Of a stretch of 64,000 bases of DNA, positions 11,775 through 21,500 are shown one piece after another (position 1 is the first letter of the stretch; the number at the start of each line of letters is the position of its first letter). Source of the stretch: Clitopilus passeckerianus (taxonomy: Eukaryota; Basidiomycota; Agaricomycetes; Agaricales; Entolomataceae). A program made the position numbers and the translations under genes. The notes beneath the pieces were generated by a model. It worked only from the letters and a program-made list of their open reading frames with translations. It was not told the DNA's origin and searched no databases. Where the stretch lies: positions 992,001 to 1,056,000 of the forward strand of contig CALYLX010000034.1 of NCBI GenBank assembly GCA_944990035.1, written 5' to 3'.

Positions 11775-11864
11775 CTCCCATTTCAGGACACTTCCTGACG
11801 CCATTCCCCCTCATTTTCTCCCATTTTGGGACACTTCCTGACGCCATTCTGCCTCATTTTCTCC
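11775..11864. repeat. 43-bp tandem duplication
   Basis: Two copies of a 43-bp unit beginning CTCCCATTT and containing GGACACTTCCTGACGCCATT, followed by the start of a third (CTCCCAT at 11861). The two copies differ at a few bases. Confidence 0.7.
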
Positions 11865-12063
11865 CATCAGAAAAATATATGCCAACTTGGCCATACTTGG
11901 CCAAAACATGAATTGCCACAGTACTTGATAACTTTCATAAGTATGTATAAGTAAGCTATAAGTGCTATAAGTTAGGCTGCAAGTTATGTCTACTTGATGC
12001 TTTACTTGATGTTCCATCAAGTTCCCACAAGTTGATGTCAAGTCGGCATATATTTTCCTGATG
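11865..12063. mobile_element. candidate MITE (about 199 bp)
   Basis: The left end CATCAGAAAAATATATGCC and the right end, read on the other strand, CATCAGGAAAATATATGCC, form terminal inverted repeats of about 24 bp with few differences. The interior is hairpin-rich, including a perfect ACTTGATG-TTC-CATCAAGT hairpin near 12003-12021. There is no coding capacity. No clear target duplication is visible, so the family is unassigned. Confidence 0.55.
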
Positions 12064-12645
12064 CCCCGCGCTGACATGCAATAGTGTTGTTTGGAGGCAT
12101 TTGAGTTTTCAAGTGTCAGGCCCTCACGTGCTCAGGAAGGGCATATCCTCAACTTTTTTTGCATAACAAGCTTCCAACTACATACCATCCACTATACATA
12201 GAGCTACTAAGCAATATACCTGATTCTTGATGAGATTTTAATGAAAGTATAGACTTCCAATCTCCCATTACCATGTTTGGTGATAAAATGCGCTGAAATA
12301 AGCAAAATCCCCCTGGATTTCGCCCTGCAAGCCTGTCTCACACCCTCTGCCACCTTCCCCGTCTGTCTCCTTGTCCAAATCTGGCTTTTCAACCCTTTCT
12401 CCGCCGTTCGTCGCCATCAGTGTGCCCCCTCCTACCCTGAAATCCGAATCCAATTGAATTACACTGAATTACTGATCCCCGTAAATGAGCCCAAATAAAC
12501 TGTCTTATCAGTTTCCTTTTCTGGACATGTTCTCCTTGTCCATGCGTTCATACTTTCGTATATCATATTCATGGTACTTTCAGTACCTTTACATGCTTTA
12601 CATATAGCAACAAATATCCTTTCTTATTGTCTATGAGTCAATGAA
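12064..12645. other. gene-free spacer
   Basis: No gene or clear element is seen; only short ORFs with no recognisable similarity. Confidence 0.35.
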
Positions 12646-13375
12646 GTGGCCAAGAAACCAGGATACAAATATCAATCAGTTGATGACATTGTCAGCACAT
12701 TTGGTTGTGTTGATTTTGTACAGCACCTTGAATTCTTCCTGGGCAGTCGATCCCTCCCACTCCCCTCATCTTATAATGCTCTCCTTCCTATTCACAAACA
12801 CTTTTCGTTACACCTCCTCCAAATCCTGCAAGTTAGCGATCTCGCGAGTATCAAGGATACCGTCAAGGTTACGCTACCAGAGGTGGGTATAGGGCGCAAG
12901 AAGGCTGTGGAGGGGTTTTTCCCGATGGTGTTGGCGTCTGAACAACGTGATTTCTGCGCGTTTGACAACCCAAATGAGCCTCTCAAAGGTATGTAAGCCT
13001 ACAATACTTAATGATGGTGACTTCTGCTAACACCTCTCTGTAGGCCTTTTGGTCGCCCAGGTTTGCGCTGTTTTCCAGCTCCCCATTGAATACAGGACTT
13101 AAAGCTATAGTGAAACCCTGGCATACGTTGAGTGGTTTACTCCCCTTTGCTCATACTCTGTGAACTTGGGCATGTACCAAATCTGCCGCTCATCTCACAT
13201 GCGCTGACCTCGAGCCTCTATTATTCTGACAGAGCAAATTGTTTGGACTTGCCACCTTATTCCCAAGTTTGGCCAACGTGTTCACCAAGGCTGGACCTCA
13301 GAGAACGCCCTTCAAATGGCAGATACCTATTACCTCAACCCTGACCTGCGCATTCACAATTTCATCCTCTTCTGA
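12646..13375 (+). pseudogene. C-terminal remnant of a Plavaka/KDZ-like transposase
   Basis: The first exon (12646-12990) encodes YNALLPIHKHFSLHLLQILQ..DFCAFDNPNEPLKG. A GT-AG intron (GTATGTAAGC...CTCTGTAG, about 12991-13043) leads to LLVAQVCAVFQLP. Beyond in-frame stops follow LAYVEWFTPL, LGMYQICRSS, HLIPKFGQRVHQGWTS and a terminal DTYYLNPDLRIHNFILF. This motif series (Y-V-E-W-F, then H-L-I-P-x-F-G, then a C-terminal F/Y-x-x-N) is what I recall from the ends of very common Agaricomycete transposon proteins; Plavaka (CACTA-like) or KDZ are the candidates. At least two nonsense codons make it non-functional. The family assignment is from memory. Confidence 0.6.
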
Positions 13376-14334
13376 CACTTTGATCCCACCTTCATGACTT
13401 AGATTTGGCAATTGGTACTACAGGATCTATATACTATTCTATAGCTAGTGTGAACCCTGTAGATCCCTATAGAATGAGTGCAGATATGTATCTTGATATG
13501 AACTATGTGTCCTATGTGGAACTTGAAGTTGCTATACAAGCCACTGAGCTTACAGAGTGCCAAAGACATGCTACGGAAATTATTTAGACTACACCAATCT
13601 CATTGCTTCTATCATAGAAGATGTTCTTCCTAATGCACTACTTATATATAAACTCTGTAAAAACATTATAGTAGAGTATTTTGAAATCAACTTAAGTCTA
13701 TCTACTTTTTGTTCGAGCCTCTCCACCACTCTCTGCTCTACTCCACATATCTTGAATTCAAAGTTGGCCACTCCAGAATTCAGAAGGGCATAGTACATAC
13801 ACTGAGGCCAAGGCCTTCTGCTATGTTGAACTCTACCATTTGACTTCTGTCCTACCCATGCGACCTGTCCACATTATCTGCACCTCATTTGTATTGTTCC
13901 GCATTGTGGACTCGTTGCGGACTTTAACAACAATGGTTGTTGTTTAGCAGAGATCTTTGGTTCTCTCACTACTTTTGCTTGTACTGTATGTGCAGCACTT
14001 TTTGCTGCTGTGGTTTGCCTCAAGGGCATACAAACAGTATCTAGGAATTTCAGAAATGTACTAGCCATGTTCTAAAAAATGAGATCTCTCATTATAGCAA
14101 TGTTTTCATTGATGATGTGAGCCCTCAAGACCCTACTTCAACTGACAATAATGTCAAAATTTCTCCTGGTATTCAAAAATTTGTTTATAAATAGACAACT
14201 ACCTTGGATTATTTTCTAGCTTAATTCATCAAGGCTGGTATAACCGTGTCTGGAAAGAAAATGGTTCTTGCTGCATCTTGCCTTTATATTATTAGCACCA
14301 TTACAGTACCTCCAGAAGGTCTTTGGACTGAGTG
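13376..14334. other. gene-free spacer
   Basis: AT-rich with short ORFs only. Nothing recognisable apart from scattered short repeats. Confidence 0.35.
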
Positions 14335-14656
14335 GAGTATTGCCGGTGTAGGGCGCGAACCCCAGATCAACCGAAGGGTTGTCGTCGCCAGGCTTACGGG
14401 AGAAATGGAACACTTCGCTCTTGTCGTGCTCCAGGATAAGCCCTAAGTCAGTCGTCAAGAAGTTGATGACTGCATAGGCCTGTTTGAGCTTGCAGAGATT
14501 TTCCTCCCAAGTTCTTGACTGAACAATAGTAGTGCTATCGTCCACATAACTCATAAGAGTTGCCACCTCCGGGGGGATCCTGGAGGCGAAGATGCGCATC
14601 ATGGGCACCAAAAACAGTGCCGACAAGATGGAGGAGAGTGCAGAGCCCTGGCCCAC
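14335..14656 (-). pseudogene. old, diverged LINE reverse-transcriptase fragment
   Basis: The minus frame reads GQGSALSSILSALFLVP, then LMSYVDDSTTIVQ with the RT catalytic YVDD, then LEHDKSEVFHFSRK and DLGFAPYTGN. It is clearly related to the RT of the main LINE family here but differs at roughly a third of residues, so it is an older or sister lineage. Similarity stops at WRY; downstream residues do not match. It is cut on its 5' side by the start of LINE copy M. Confidence 0.8.
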
Positions 14657-14658
14657 AC

Positions 14659-15402
14659 CATCCTCTTTGATCTGTTACCACCACCATCACAGCCACAACA
14701 GCGACGCAAATTCGCCTTCAAGCACTTGCACACCGCTCAACCCTCTAGTTTTCGCGCCTGTCTGCACTATGAGTAGTGCAGGAGGCACCAAGAAGAATGC
14801 CTGGCCGCCGGACCCACCTCCGACGCCCTCCACGCCTCAGAAAGGCCATGGCAGTAGCTATGGTGCGTTTGATGGCGAAGAAACACCCCAGGGCCCCTCT
14901 GGCGCTCGAAACAAGCGTCCTACTCCAGAAATGGATGAGGATGATGGTTTTGAAGCAGATGAGAGCCCTGCTCCCTCCGCACCTTCCTCCCCTGAACACA
15001 AGCGCAGGAAGGACGCCTCTGGTGCTGCTGTTGTGCAGCCCAAGTCCAGAACTGCTTCCAGGGCGACTTCACCAACGCAAGGGTTCTCTCCTGCGTTCCT
15101 AGGACATTCAGAGTATGATTCCGTGGGTTTGCAGGTGCAGGCCACGGATGACGCGGTCAAGGAAGACATAGACGCGATCACTGACTCTCTTGTCACATTC
15201 AAGGAGTGGCTCAACCGTGCCCCTTCTGCTGCCAGCGATGAGGAACACTCTCGCACTCTTGCAGACATGCAAAAGCATGTCTGCTCTCAAGCGGCCTCCC
15301 TAGGCCTCCTCAAGTATCTCACTTCGAATGAGAACTTCCTTCCTCAAATCCGACGCGTTAGGGACACCTTGGATGCCTATATTCCCTCTCCTACTCCCCA
15401 GC
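14659..15402 (+). mobile_element. LINE copy M: 5'-complete, 3'-cut
   Basis: Starts with the family 5' end (CATCCTCTTTGATCTG) and carries the 110-nt 5' UTR and ORF1 from the ATG at 14769 (MSSAGGTKKN..). It stops at about codon 211, in the sequence CTACTCCCCAGC. The poly(T) of minus-strand copy A follows directly. The rest of M was not found on the far side of A, so this is not a simple nested insertion that I can close. Confidence 0.85.
14769..15402 (+). pseudogene. LINE ORF1 (gag-like) N-terminal fragment, copy M
   Basis: Encodes the low-complexity, Pro/Ser/Ala-rich N-terminal third of ORF1, including an acidic DEDDGFEADESPAPS stretch and a basic EHKRRK motif that may act as a nuclear signal (inference). 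The zinc knuckles are missing because the element is cut. The frame is open up to the cut. Confidence 0.8.
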
Positions 15403-18400
15403 TTTTTTTCTTTTTTTTTTGATCAAAGCCCTACGCCCCCGGAGGGGGTGTCTGACAATTTATATTCCAGCGCCCGATCGCAGTCCGGTCGCAAGTACCT
15501 AAATACATGCATTGTGTACTAACGTAAGTAAAGAACCGTGTTCTCGAGTGAACTACACTGAATACGAGGTGCACCAAAGAGCAAGCTTAGAGTGGCCCCC
15601 GAGGATAAATCTATCAACGAGTATGGTAGCGCGCAACATCCCGCAGAAGCAGCAAGAACCCTGGAGGCCAGGCTCACCGCTATATGAAGGATGGAGCACT
15701 GACGCCTATGCATGGTAAAACATGCCTGACGCTTTGGCTTGTTCTCTGCGAACAAATTGATGTGCGCCCGGCACCCAGACAAGATTGTCCGGGCGCGGTG
15801 GTGCAGCGGAGCCTGTCACAGGCATTTGACGGCGATGGCCCCCCGTGGTGGGGAGAGCACTGCGAGGACGTGCGGGGCCTTATCAGGCGGGCCACGTCGC
15901 CGTATCTTCCTGGGCTTAGGAAACGGCGGTGGAGGCTGCTGCGATGGAAACGCAAAAGCAGCGGGGTTGTTCTCAAGAAAGAACAAGAAGGACGACAGCT
16001 CCCGGCGCAAGCGCTGGTTAGGCCGTCGTTGGAAGTGCGCACACTGGTGAAGGACATGGTCCCTCGTTTCCAGGGTGCGCCAATCGCACACACACGCTGT
16101 CTCCCCATCAAGGTTGAAGCGCGCGCGGAATTCACCAATGGGTGCATGACCCAAGACTGCACGTGTGAGGCGTGCGGTGTGTGCATTGGAAGACCCAACA
16201 CGACGTAGCCAGGGCCCACCTTTGAGATGTGTGGGCCTTAGGGAAGCGCCCTTGCTTGCAAGGCGCAGGAAGTGATTGCCAGAGTAAGAGGGCTGCTGGA
16301 GCAGACAAGTCCACTCATGCAGCATCCTATCTACAGCGCGTTTCCGGGCATACCCAAGGGATGTCCAAGGTTTATTACCAGCACCCACCTGCAAGCCAGT
16401 GGCCGCCAAGTGAGCACGGTGGTGGATGTCCCAGTCGAGTCTTGAAGGGACATAAACAAAGTGGATGCGCCTACTAGCGTCATCCGAAAACCAAGCCCGT
16501 AGCTTAGAGCAAATGGACAGTGAGTGCCCTTGCCCAGAATGAAGAGACGGGTCCAGTGCCAACCGAATGGCTCTAGTCGAGTCTGAGAGCACAACTATTT
16601 TGAAGCAGTTGTTGCGCAAGACAGCCTTGCTTATGGACAAGTCAATGGCTGCGAGTTCAGCATCGTCAGAGAGTACCCTGCCCGATGCCATTGTGAACTC
16701 TTCAGGCCCAAAAGCGCCATGAAGGAGGAAGCAGGCAGCCACCGCTTGGTGCTTCCTGCTTTTGGGAACAGATGCATCTGCTGCAGCCAACACAGTAGTG
16801 TCAGACAGGTCAGCATCCGCGCGGATCACATCCAGATGGGTGCGACGGGAGTCAAGGGCGTCCTTAGACGCTGCAATGATGATATCAAATGTAATCCTGC
16901 CAGAGTGCGTGTCCAACAGGCGCAGACCTGGGACCGCCTCAGCATGGACAGGATTGAGAGGCTCAGAGGCCCGTACAGCGTGCATATCCGAATCAACAAC
17001 TGTGGAAAGCAAGTTGCCGCGTACGCGTAGCGACAAGTTGGAGAGAGATGAGGGAAGACGCATTGTTCCCTCATACCGCTGGTGCTTGTCACTGATCAGT
17101 GACAGCGTAGGATGATCGCTTATCAGGGTGCCAATGCGCGCCTGGCCACGCTCGACCAGTTTCCTGACATGTAGATGAATAGGAGGGAGACCAGCAATAG
17201 ACTCGGTCCCTCCTCCCGGAGAAGTGCGAAAGGCGCCGGTTATCCACCTGGCAGCCTTGTGTTGCATGGTGCGCAAGTGCGACATAGCAGCCTTGCACCT
17301 AGCACCTTTGTAGAACCAGAGGCCCACACCGTACGTTGCAACTGGGAGGACGCATGCACGGTAGAGCAGTCGCTTCTGGAGAGGGGTAATTCCCCTTGAT
17401 GAGTTACCAAGCATGATCATTGCCTTGACAGTGGTCAGAGCCTTGGTGGAGTAATACTTGACATGGTGGCTGAAGGACAGTGACCGGTCAAAGTAGAAGC
17501 CCAAGTAACGCCAAACGGCCTTGGGTTGAAGTGGCGAGTTGCCAGTGTGTGGAGCAAAGCCCAAGTCAATGGCAGGGTTGACATCGTTGTGCTTGCGAGA
17601 GAAGTGGAAGACCTCTGTCTTATCATGTTCCAAAACAAGGCCGAGTGCAGTAACAAGCTCCGTGATGACGGCATATGCTTGTTGGAGTAGGGTGATGTTC
17701 TCCCCAAAGGATGGCGACTGAACAATGAGTGAACCATCATCCACGTACGACATGAGTGTTGTAACGCCAGGAGCAATCCTGCGCTCAAACAGCCTCATCC
17801 CCGGCACTAGATAGAGCGCAGAGAGAAGAGGGGATAAAGCAGATCCTTGGCCAACACCAACATCTGCAGAATACTTGCTGGACTCTTCCCCGTTCCAGCT
17901 GTAGGACGTGTGTCTCCCAACAAGGTAAGATGCAAAGAAGTTGCAGACTTCTGGCGCAAAGCCTAGTCTGCGCAGTATGCGTAGAAGCATGTCATGGTTG
18001 AGAGAGGGGAAGAACTGAGCAAGGTCAAATGCGACCACGCTTGTCTTCAGCCCTCTGGCCCAACCGGCCTTGACGATGTGAGTGAGATAGACACCCGCAT
18101 CCTCAGTGGAATGTTGGCGCACACCTCCAAACTGGTTGGGGTGGAACACGCCGAATTTCTGCGCTTCAAACTGCATCCGGTTTGCAAGCATCTTCTCAAA
18201 GAGTTTCCCCAGCGTGTTGAGCAACACAATAGGGCGGAACATCTTGGGAGTTGAATAGTACGGTTTGCCAGGCTTTGGAACGATGGCAGAACGCGACTCT
18301 TTGAAGTGAGAGGGCCAGTAACCCACCCGAAGGCAGGCATTAGCAATCTCGACGAATTTGGTTGCAATGACAGTGTCAGCAACCAAGTCTTTGAGCTGAT

Positions 18401-19262
18401 ACCATGTGAGATGATCAGGACCAGGAGCAGAAGTGTTTGAGCACTTTGCCAGTTCTTCTCTAAGCTCATTAACACCAAAGTCCCACCACTCGCGTGGGGG
18501 AGACTGAGGGACATCCTCGAGCACAGAAGGGTCAACAGGGCGATCAGACGCCAAGTTGTATGTTGAATCAAGGGCAGCCCAAAGCGACTCCAAGGAATTG
18601 CAAGGTTCACCATTATGGCGAATGGCTTCGTGTGTAGGGAGCTCACGCTGTTTGGCCCAGCGCATAAGATCCCATGGACGCTTGTTGGTAGTAGCAATTG
18701 TCTGGATCCTACTATCAAAGAACTTGTGCTTGGCCACCTTGGTGGTCCTGCGGAACGCCTTATAATCAGCGACCGCCCTGGAAGCGCGATACGCTCTGAC
18801 AGCTTCAGAGCACTCAGGATTCCACCAGGACTTTGACTTGGTGGAGATGCGAGCAGTCTTTGAGTTATTATCCCAAGACTGCTTAATAGCAGTTGCAATG
18901 GCGCCAGTGCAGCATTCGATTGCGTCTGCTGTTGTGAGAGCGGTTGTGTCCAATGCTCGTAACAAAGAGGACAGTTCTCTAAGGAACTCTTCCTCTTGCT
19001 CACTGCCCTTTGGCAGAGTGATGCGCTCAGCAGCCAGCTGCACAGGCTGGATACGGAGCATGACGGTCAAGGGAGCGTGGTCAGAGGGTCCTTTCCACTC
19101 TGTGACCACACTGTGTGAAGTCCCTGCAGTGCGACCCACAGGGAGAAAGAATAGATCAATGACTGACGGCCTAAGGCTGCCAGCATGTGGGAAGTGAGTA
19201 GGAGTGCGTACTGGTAGTATGCTAACCTCCAAACCCAGGTCAAGCGCGACATCACATAGTTC
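15403..19262 (-). mobile_element. LINE copy A: 5'-truncated, poly(A) at 15403-15420
   Basis: A minus-strand copy with an A tail (one interruption), TTTGATC, the 3' hairpin and a 3' UTR (15421-15815). It then runs through RNase H and RT into the endonuclease domain. It ends at 19262 (CATAGTTC), where the poly(T) of the next minus-strand element (B) begins. The hairpin in this copy is CACCCCC-TCC-GGGGGCG, with one outer mismatch. Confidence 0.9.
15816..19262 (-). pseudogene. LINE ORF2 (partial EN, RT, RNase H), copy A
   Basis: A long open frame, 1138 codons from an internal Met, covering the endonuclease C-terminal half (SLRPSVIDLFFLPVG and WKGPSDHAPL), RT (FRPIVLLNTLGKLFEKM, AFDLAQFFPSLN, GVGQGSALSP, LMSYVDDGS), RNase H (LAAADAS, DAELAAIDLS, VLSDSTRAIR, LDWDIHHRAH) and a C-terminal CVCDWRTLETRDHVLHQC zinc motif. 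The N-terminal catalytic part of the endonuclease is missing. A one-base loss in a C run changes the last ~50 residues compared with copies D and E. Confidence 0.9.
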
Positions 19263-21335
19263 TTTTTTTTTTTTTTTTTTTTTGAGGAGGCTAGTTAGAC
19301 CCGATCACGGTGGTATCGACTGAGGATCCAGTTGATATTGAAGCGATTCTTCCAGAACACGCATTTGCGGTCGTCAGAAGAGTGATGCTTGCCACAGTTG
19401 ACGCACTTGGCAGAGTGAGGGCAGGAGGTCCCATCTGGGGTAGGAGCCACTGGGGGGGTAGCGTTGGCATTGCCCTTGCAGCAAGACGCTAGGCGACGAT
19501 GGAGAGCCACATTATGAGGCCCCCCGCAATGAGAGCAGACATCGCCCTTGACAGGGCATTTGTCTGAAGTATGACCAAAGTGCCAGCAGCGCCGACACTG
19601 AGGGACTCCAGGCCTTTTCTCCGCACCGCGAAGTAGGCAGGAACGACCATAGACAAGGACATGTGTCCCATCTAGGTCACGGAGGCGAGCACCCTGGCGG
19701 GTGTCCCAGACCTCGAAGAAGACAGTGCAGGAGTCAGCTGTCTTTGAGTTGCGAACAACTCGTGGAGGGGCAGCCAACTGTGCACCGTGAAGGGTGTTAC
19801 CTGCCGTGAGTACAGACTCAATGGCAGGGCGCGATAGGATGACCTCCTCCCTGTCAGCGTTGACAGAGAGGTAGGGAGCGTTGATGATTTTGAGGTAAGA
19901 CCGCGACTGCGGTACCTCACAGGTGAAAGCGGGGGTGCCAGCTGGGAAGGCCTTGACCAGCCACTCGGAAACAATCTCAAGGTCGGCGGCGTTGGGGACC
20001 TGAGTGGTGTGCATGAAGTAGCCTCCCATACCAAGGGAGGCAGTCTCAATGCGGAGTTTTGACCTCTTGGTGAGGCCGCGATTGACTGTCGCCACTATAG
20101 TCTCAAGAGAGACAGAAGCATTGACAGTCGTGGAGGGAATAGCGATGATCCTCTTGCGAGAAGGACCACGTGTGGTAGACTGCACCTTAACCTGGGTAGG
20201 CTTGGGTGCAGGAGAAGGTTGGCCAGAGGCCTTCAAGTGAATGCGAGCAAGTTGCTCAGCATCCAAATTGGGATAGGCCCTAGCAAGAGCGGCCAGAGCA
20301 GTGATGTCACCACCCACTTTAGCGCCAGAGCGCTTAATGGTGGGGGTGGAGGGAGCAGGCGCAGCAGCGGCGTTAGCCGCTGTTGCAGTTGCGACAACGC
20401 GTGCAAAGGTGCCCTTGGGCAAAACCTTCACACGACCACCAGATGGAGCAGCACCTGCCACGTTGACAGGGCGCCCATAGGGACGAGCCGGGTTCGGGGG
20501 AGGGACGGGAGGAGGCGCAGTCTTCCGACCCGGGTTAGGCCGGGAAGATGCTGGAATGGGAGTGGGCGGAGCAGGAGCACCACCCGGGGTAGGATTGGGG
20601 GTTGAGGAGGGTTGAGGGCCAAATTTGAGGAGCGTGCCCCCCAAATTGCCGAACCCCGCCGGAATGTTGGGATTGGCATTAACCGCCGCGCGAAGAAGGC
20701 CGCTAGCACCAGCCACCCGGACAAGCCGAATAAGCGCAGCGCCAACGTTCGCAGAAGCAGGGACCTCTAGAGAGAGGCCCTGCTCACGAATAGATTCAAC
20801 TTGTGCAGAGACAAGTTGAATGGTTTCCTCCACATGCTTCAAGGCATCACCCACAGAGGGGGCGGAGGGAGTGGGAGGTGATGAAACTGAGGGACCAGGT
20901 ACTGGTTCCTCAGTAGGAGGAGGGGCTTGCTGTTCAACAGAAGCCGGGGTGATAGTACCAGCCCGCTGTCTCTTTTCTGGAGAGCCAGTGCGCTCGGTGG
21001 GAGGGGAGGAGTCACTGTTCTTCTTGTGCTTTGCCTTGGCTGCAGCGCGAGAAGCAAGAATGGCTTCACCTTCAGCAATGCCCAGGGGCGCTCTAATGTG
21101 TGGAGGGGCAGTAGTAGAACGAGCAGGGACCTGTTGCCAGGGTGCTCCTTCAGAGAGATTGAGTTCATCCTCCTCAGAGGACATCTCGATGTCCCGAGTG
21201 GGATCCGATGTGATCGGTCCAGATTGGGGGTTGGAGGCATAGCGGCGAGCTCCAGAGGAACTCCCAGACATAGTTTGGTGTCGATCCGACAAGAATTGAG
21301 CGAGATATTGAGCGAATAGTGCGAGATCACCACTT
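19263..21335 (-). mobile_element. ORF1-only retrocopy B with its own poly(A)
   Basis: A 21-nt poly(A) (19263-19283 as T) follows only 11 nt after the ORF1 stop codon, so the element consists of a short 5' UTR, one ORF and a tail. No ORF2 is present. It is a different LINE family from the main one, as ORF1 shows. It sits exactly at the truncated 5' end of copy A. Confidence 0.75.
19295..21271 (-). CDS. gag-like LINE ORF1 protein, second family (658 aa)
   Basis: Open from the ATG at 21271 (MSGSSSGARR) to a TAA at 19295. The N-terminal half is Pro/Ala/Ser-rich low complexity. An RRM/esterase-like middle region (ETIVATVNRGL..SRSYLKIINAPYL) is followed by CCHC knuckles: CRRCWHFGHTSDKC (C-x2-C-x4-H-x4-C), CSHCGGPHNVALH and CVNCGKHHSSDDRKC. 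It shares this layout and the motif PDGxxCPHxxxCxNCGK with the main family's ORF1 but is otherwise distinct. In LINEs such proteins coat the RNA. It has no partner ORF2 in the window, so mobility in trans is inferred. Confidence 0.8.
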   Translation of the reverse strand: MSGSSSGARRYASNPQSGPITSDPTRDIEMSSEEDELNLSEGAPWQQVPARSTTAPPHIRAPLGIAEGEAILASRAAAKAKHKKNSDSSPPTERTGSPEKRQRAGTITPASVEQQAPPPTEEPVPGPSVSSPPTPSAPSVGDALKHVEETIQLVSAQVESIREQGLSLEVPASANVGAALIRLVRVAGASGLLRAAVNANPNIPAGFGNLGGTLLKFGPQPSSTPNPTPGGAPAPPTPIPASSRPNPGRKTAPPPVPPPNPARPYGRPVNVAGAAPSGGRVKVLPKGTFARVVATATAANAAAAPAPSTPTIKRSGAKVGGDITALAALARAYPNLDAEQLARIHLKASGQPSPAPKPTQVKVQSTTRGPSRKRIIAIPSTTVNASVSLETIVATVNRGLTKRSKLRIETASLGMGGYFMHTTQVPNAADLEIVSEWLVKAFPAGTPAFTCEVPQSRSYLKIINAPYLSVNADREEVILSRPAIESVLTAGNTLHGAQLAAPPRVVRNSKTADSCTVFFEVWDTRQGARLRDLDGTHVLVYGRSCLLRGAEKRPGVPQCRRCWHFGHTSDKCPVKGDVCSHCGGPHNVALHRRLASCCKGNANATPPVAPTPDGTSCPHSAKCVNCGKHHSSDDRKCVFWKNRFNINWILSRYHRDRV

Positions 21336-21498
21336 TGAAGGAGCACCCTGGCAACAGGTTCCCGCTCGTTCCACTACTGCTCCCCCGCGCGTTAGAGCGC
21401 CACTGAGCATTGCTGAAGGTGAAGCACTGATTGCTTCTTGCGCCGCTGCCAAGGCCAAGCGCAAGAAGAACAGTGACTCCTCCCCTCCCACTACACCA
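21336..21498 (+). pseudogene. inverted fragment of second-family ORF1
   Basis: The plus frame encodes EGAPWQQVPARSTTAPP through KNSDSSPPT, about 55 residues matching ORF1 codons about 46-105 of the neighbouring element B but in the opposite orientation and with several substitutions. It joins directly to the 3'-cut end of LINE copy C, so a minus-strand reading fuses ORF2 to antisense ORF1. Confidence 0.75.
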
Positions 21499-21500
21499 AT

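Noticed and set aside
15684..16208. Plus-strand ORFs of 100-180 codons opposite LINE ORF2
   Set aside because: They recur opposite every copy, follow the frame of ORF2 on the other strand and have no independent features. They are shadows.
14659..19262. M plus A as a single twin-primed insertion
   Set aside because: In twin priming the inverted piece lies at the 5' side of the sense piece. M abuts A's poly(A) end, so the geometry is wrong. I leave it as an unexplained joint.
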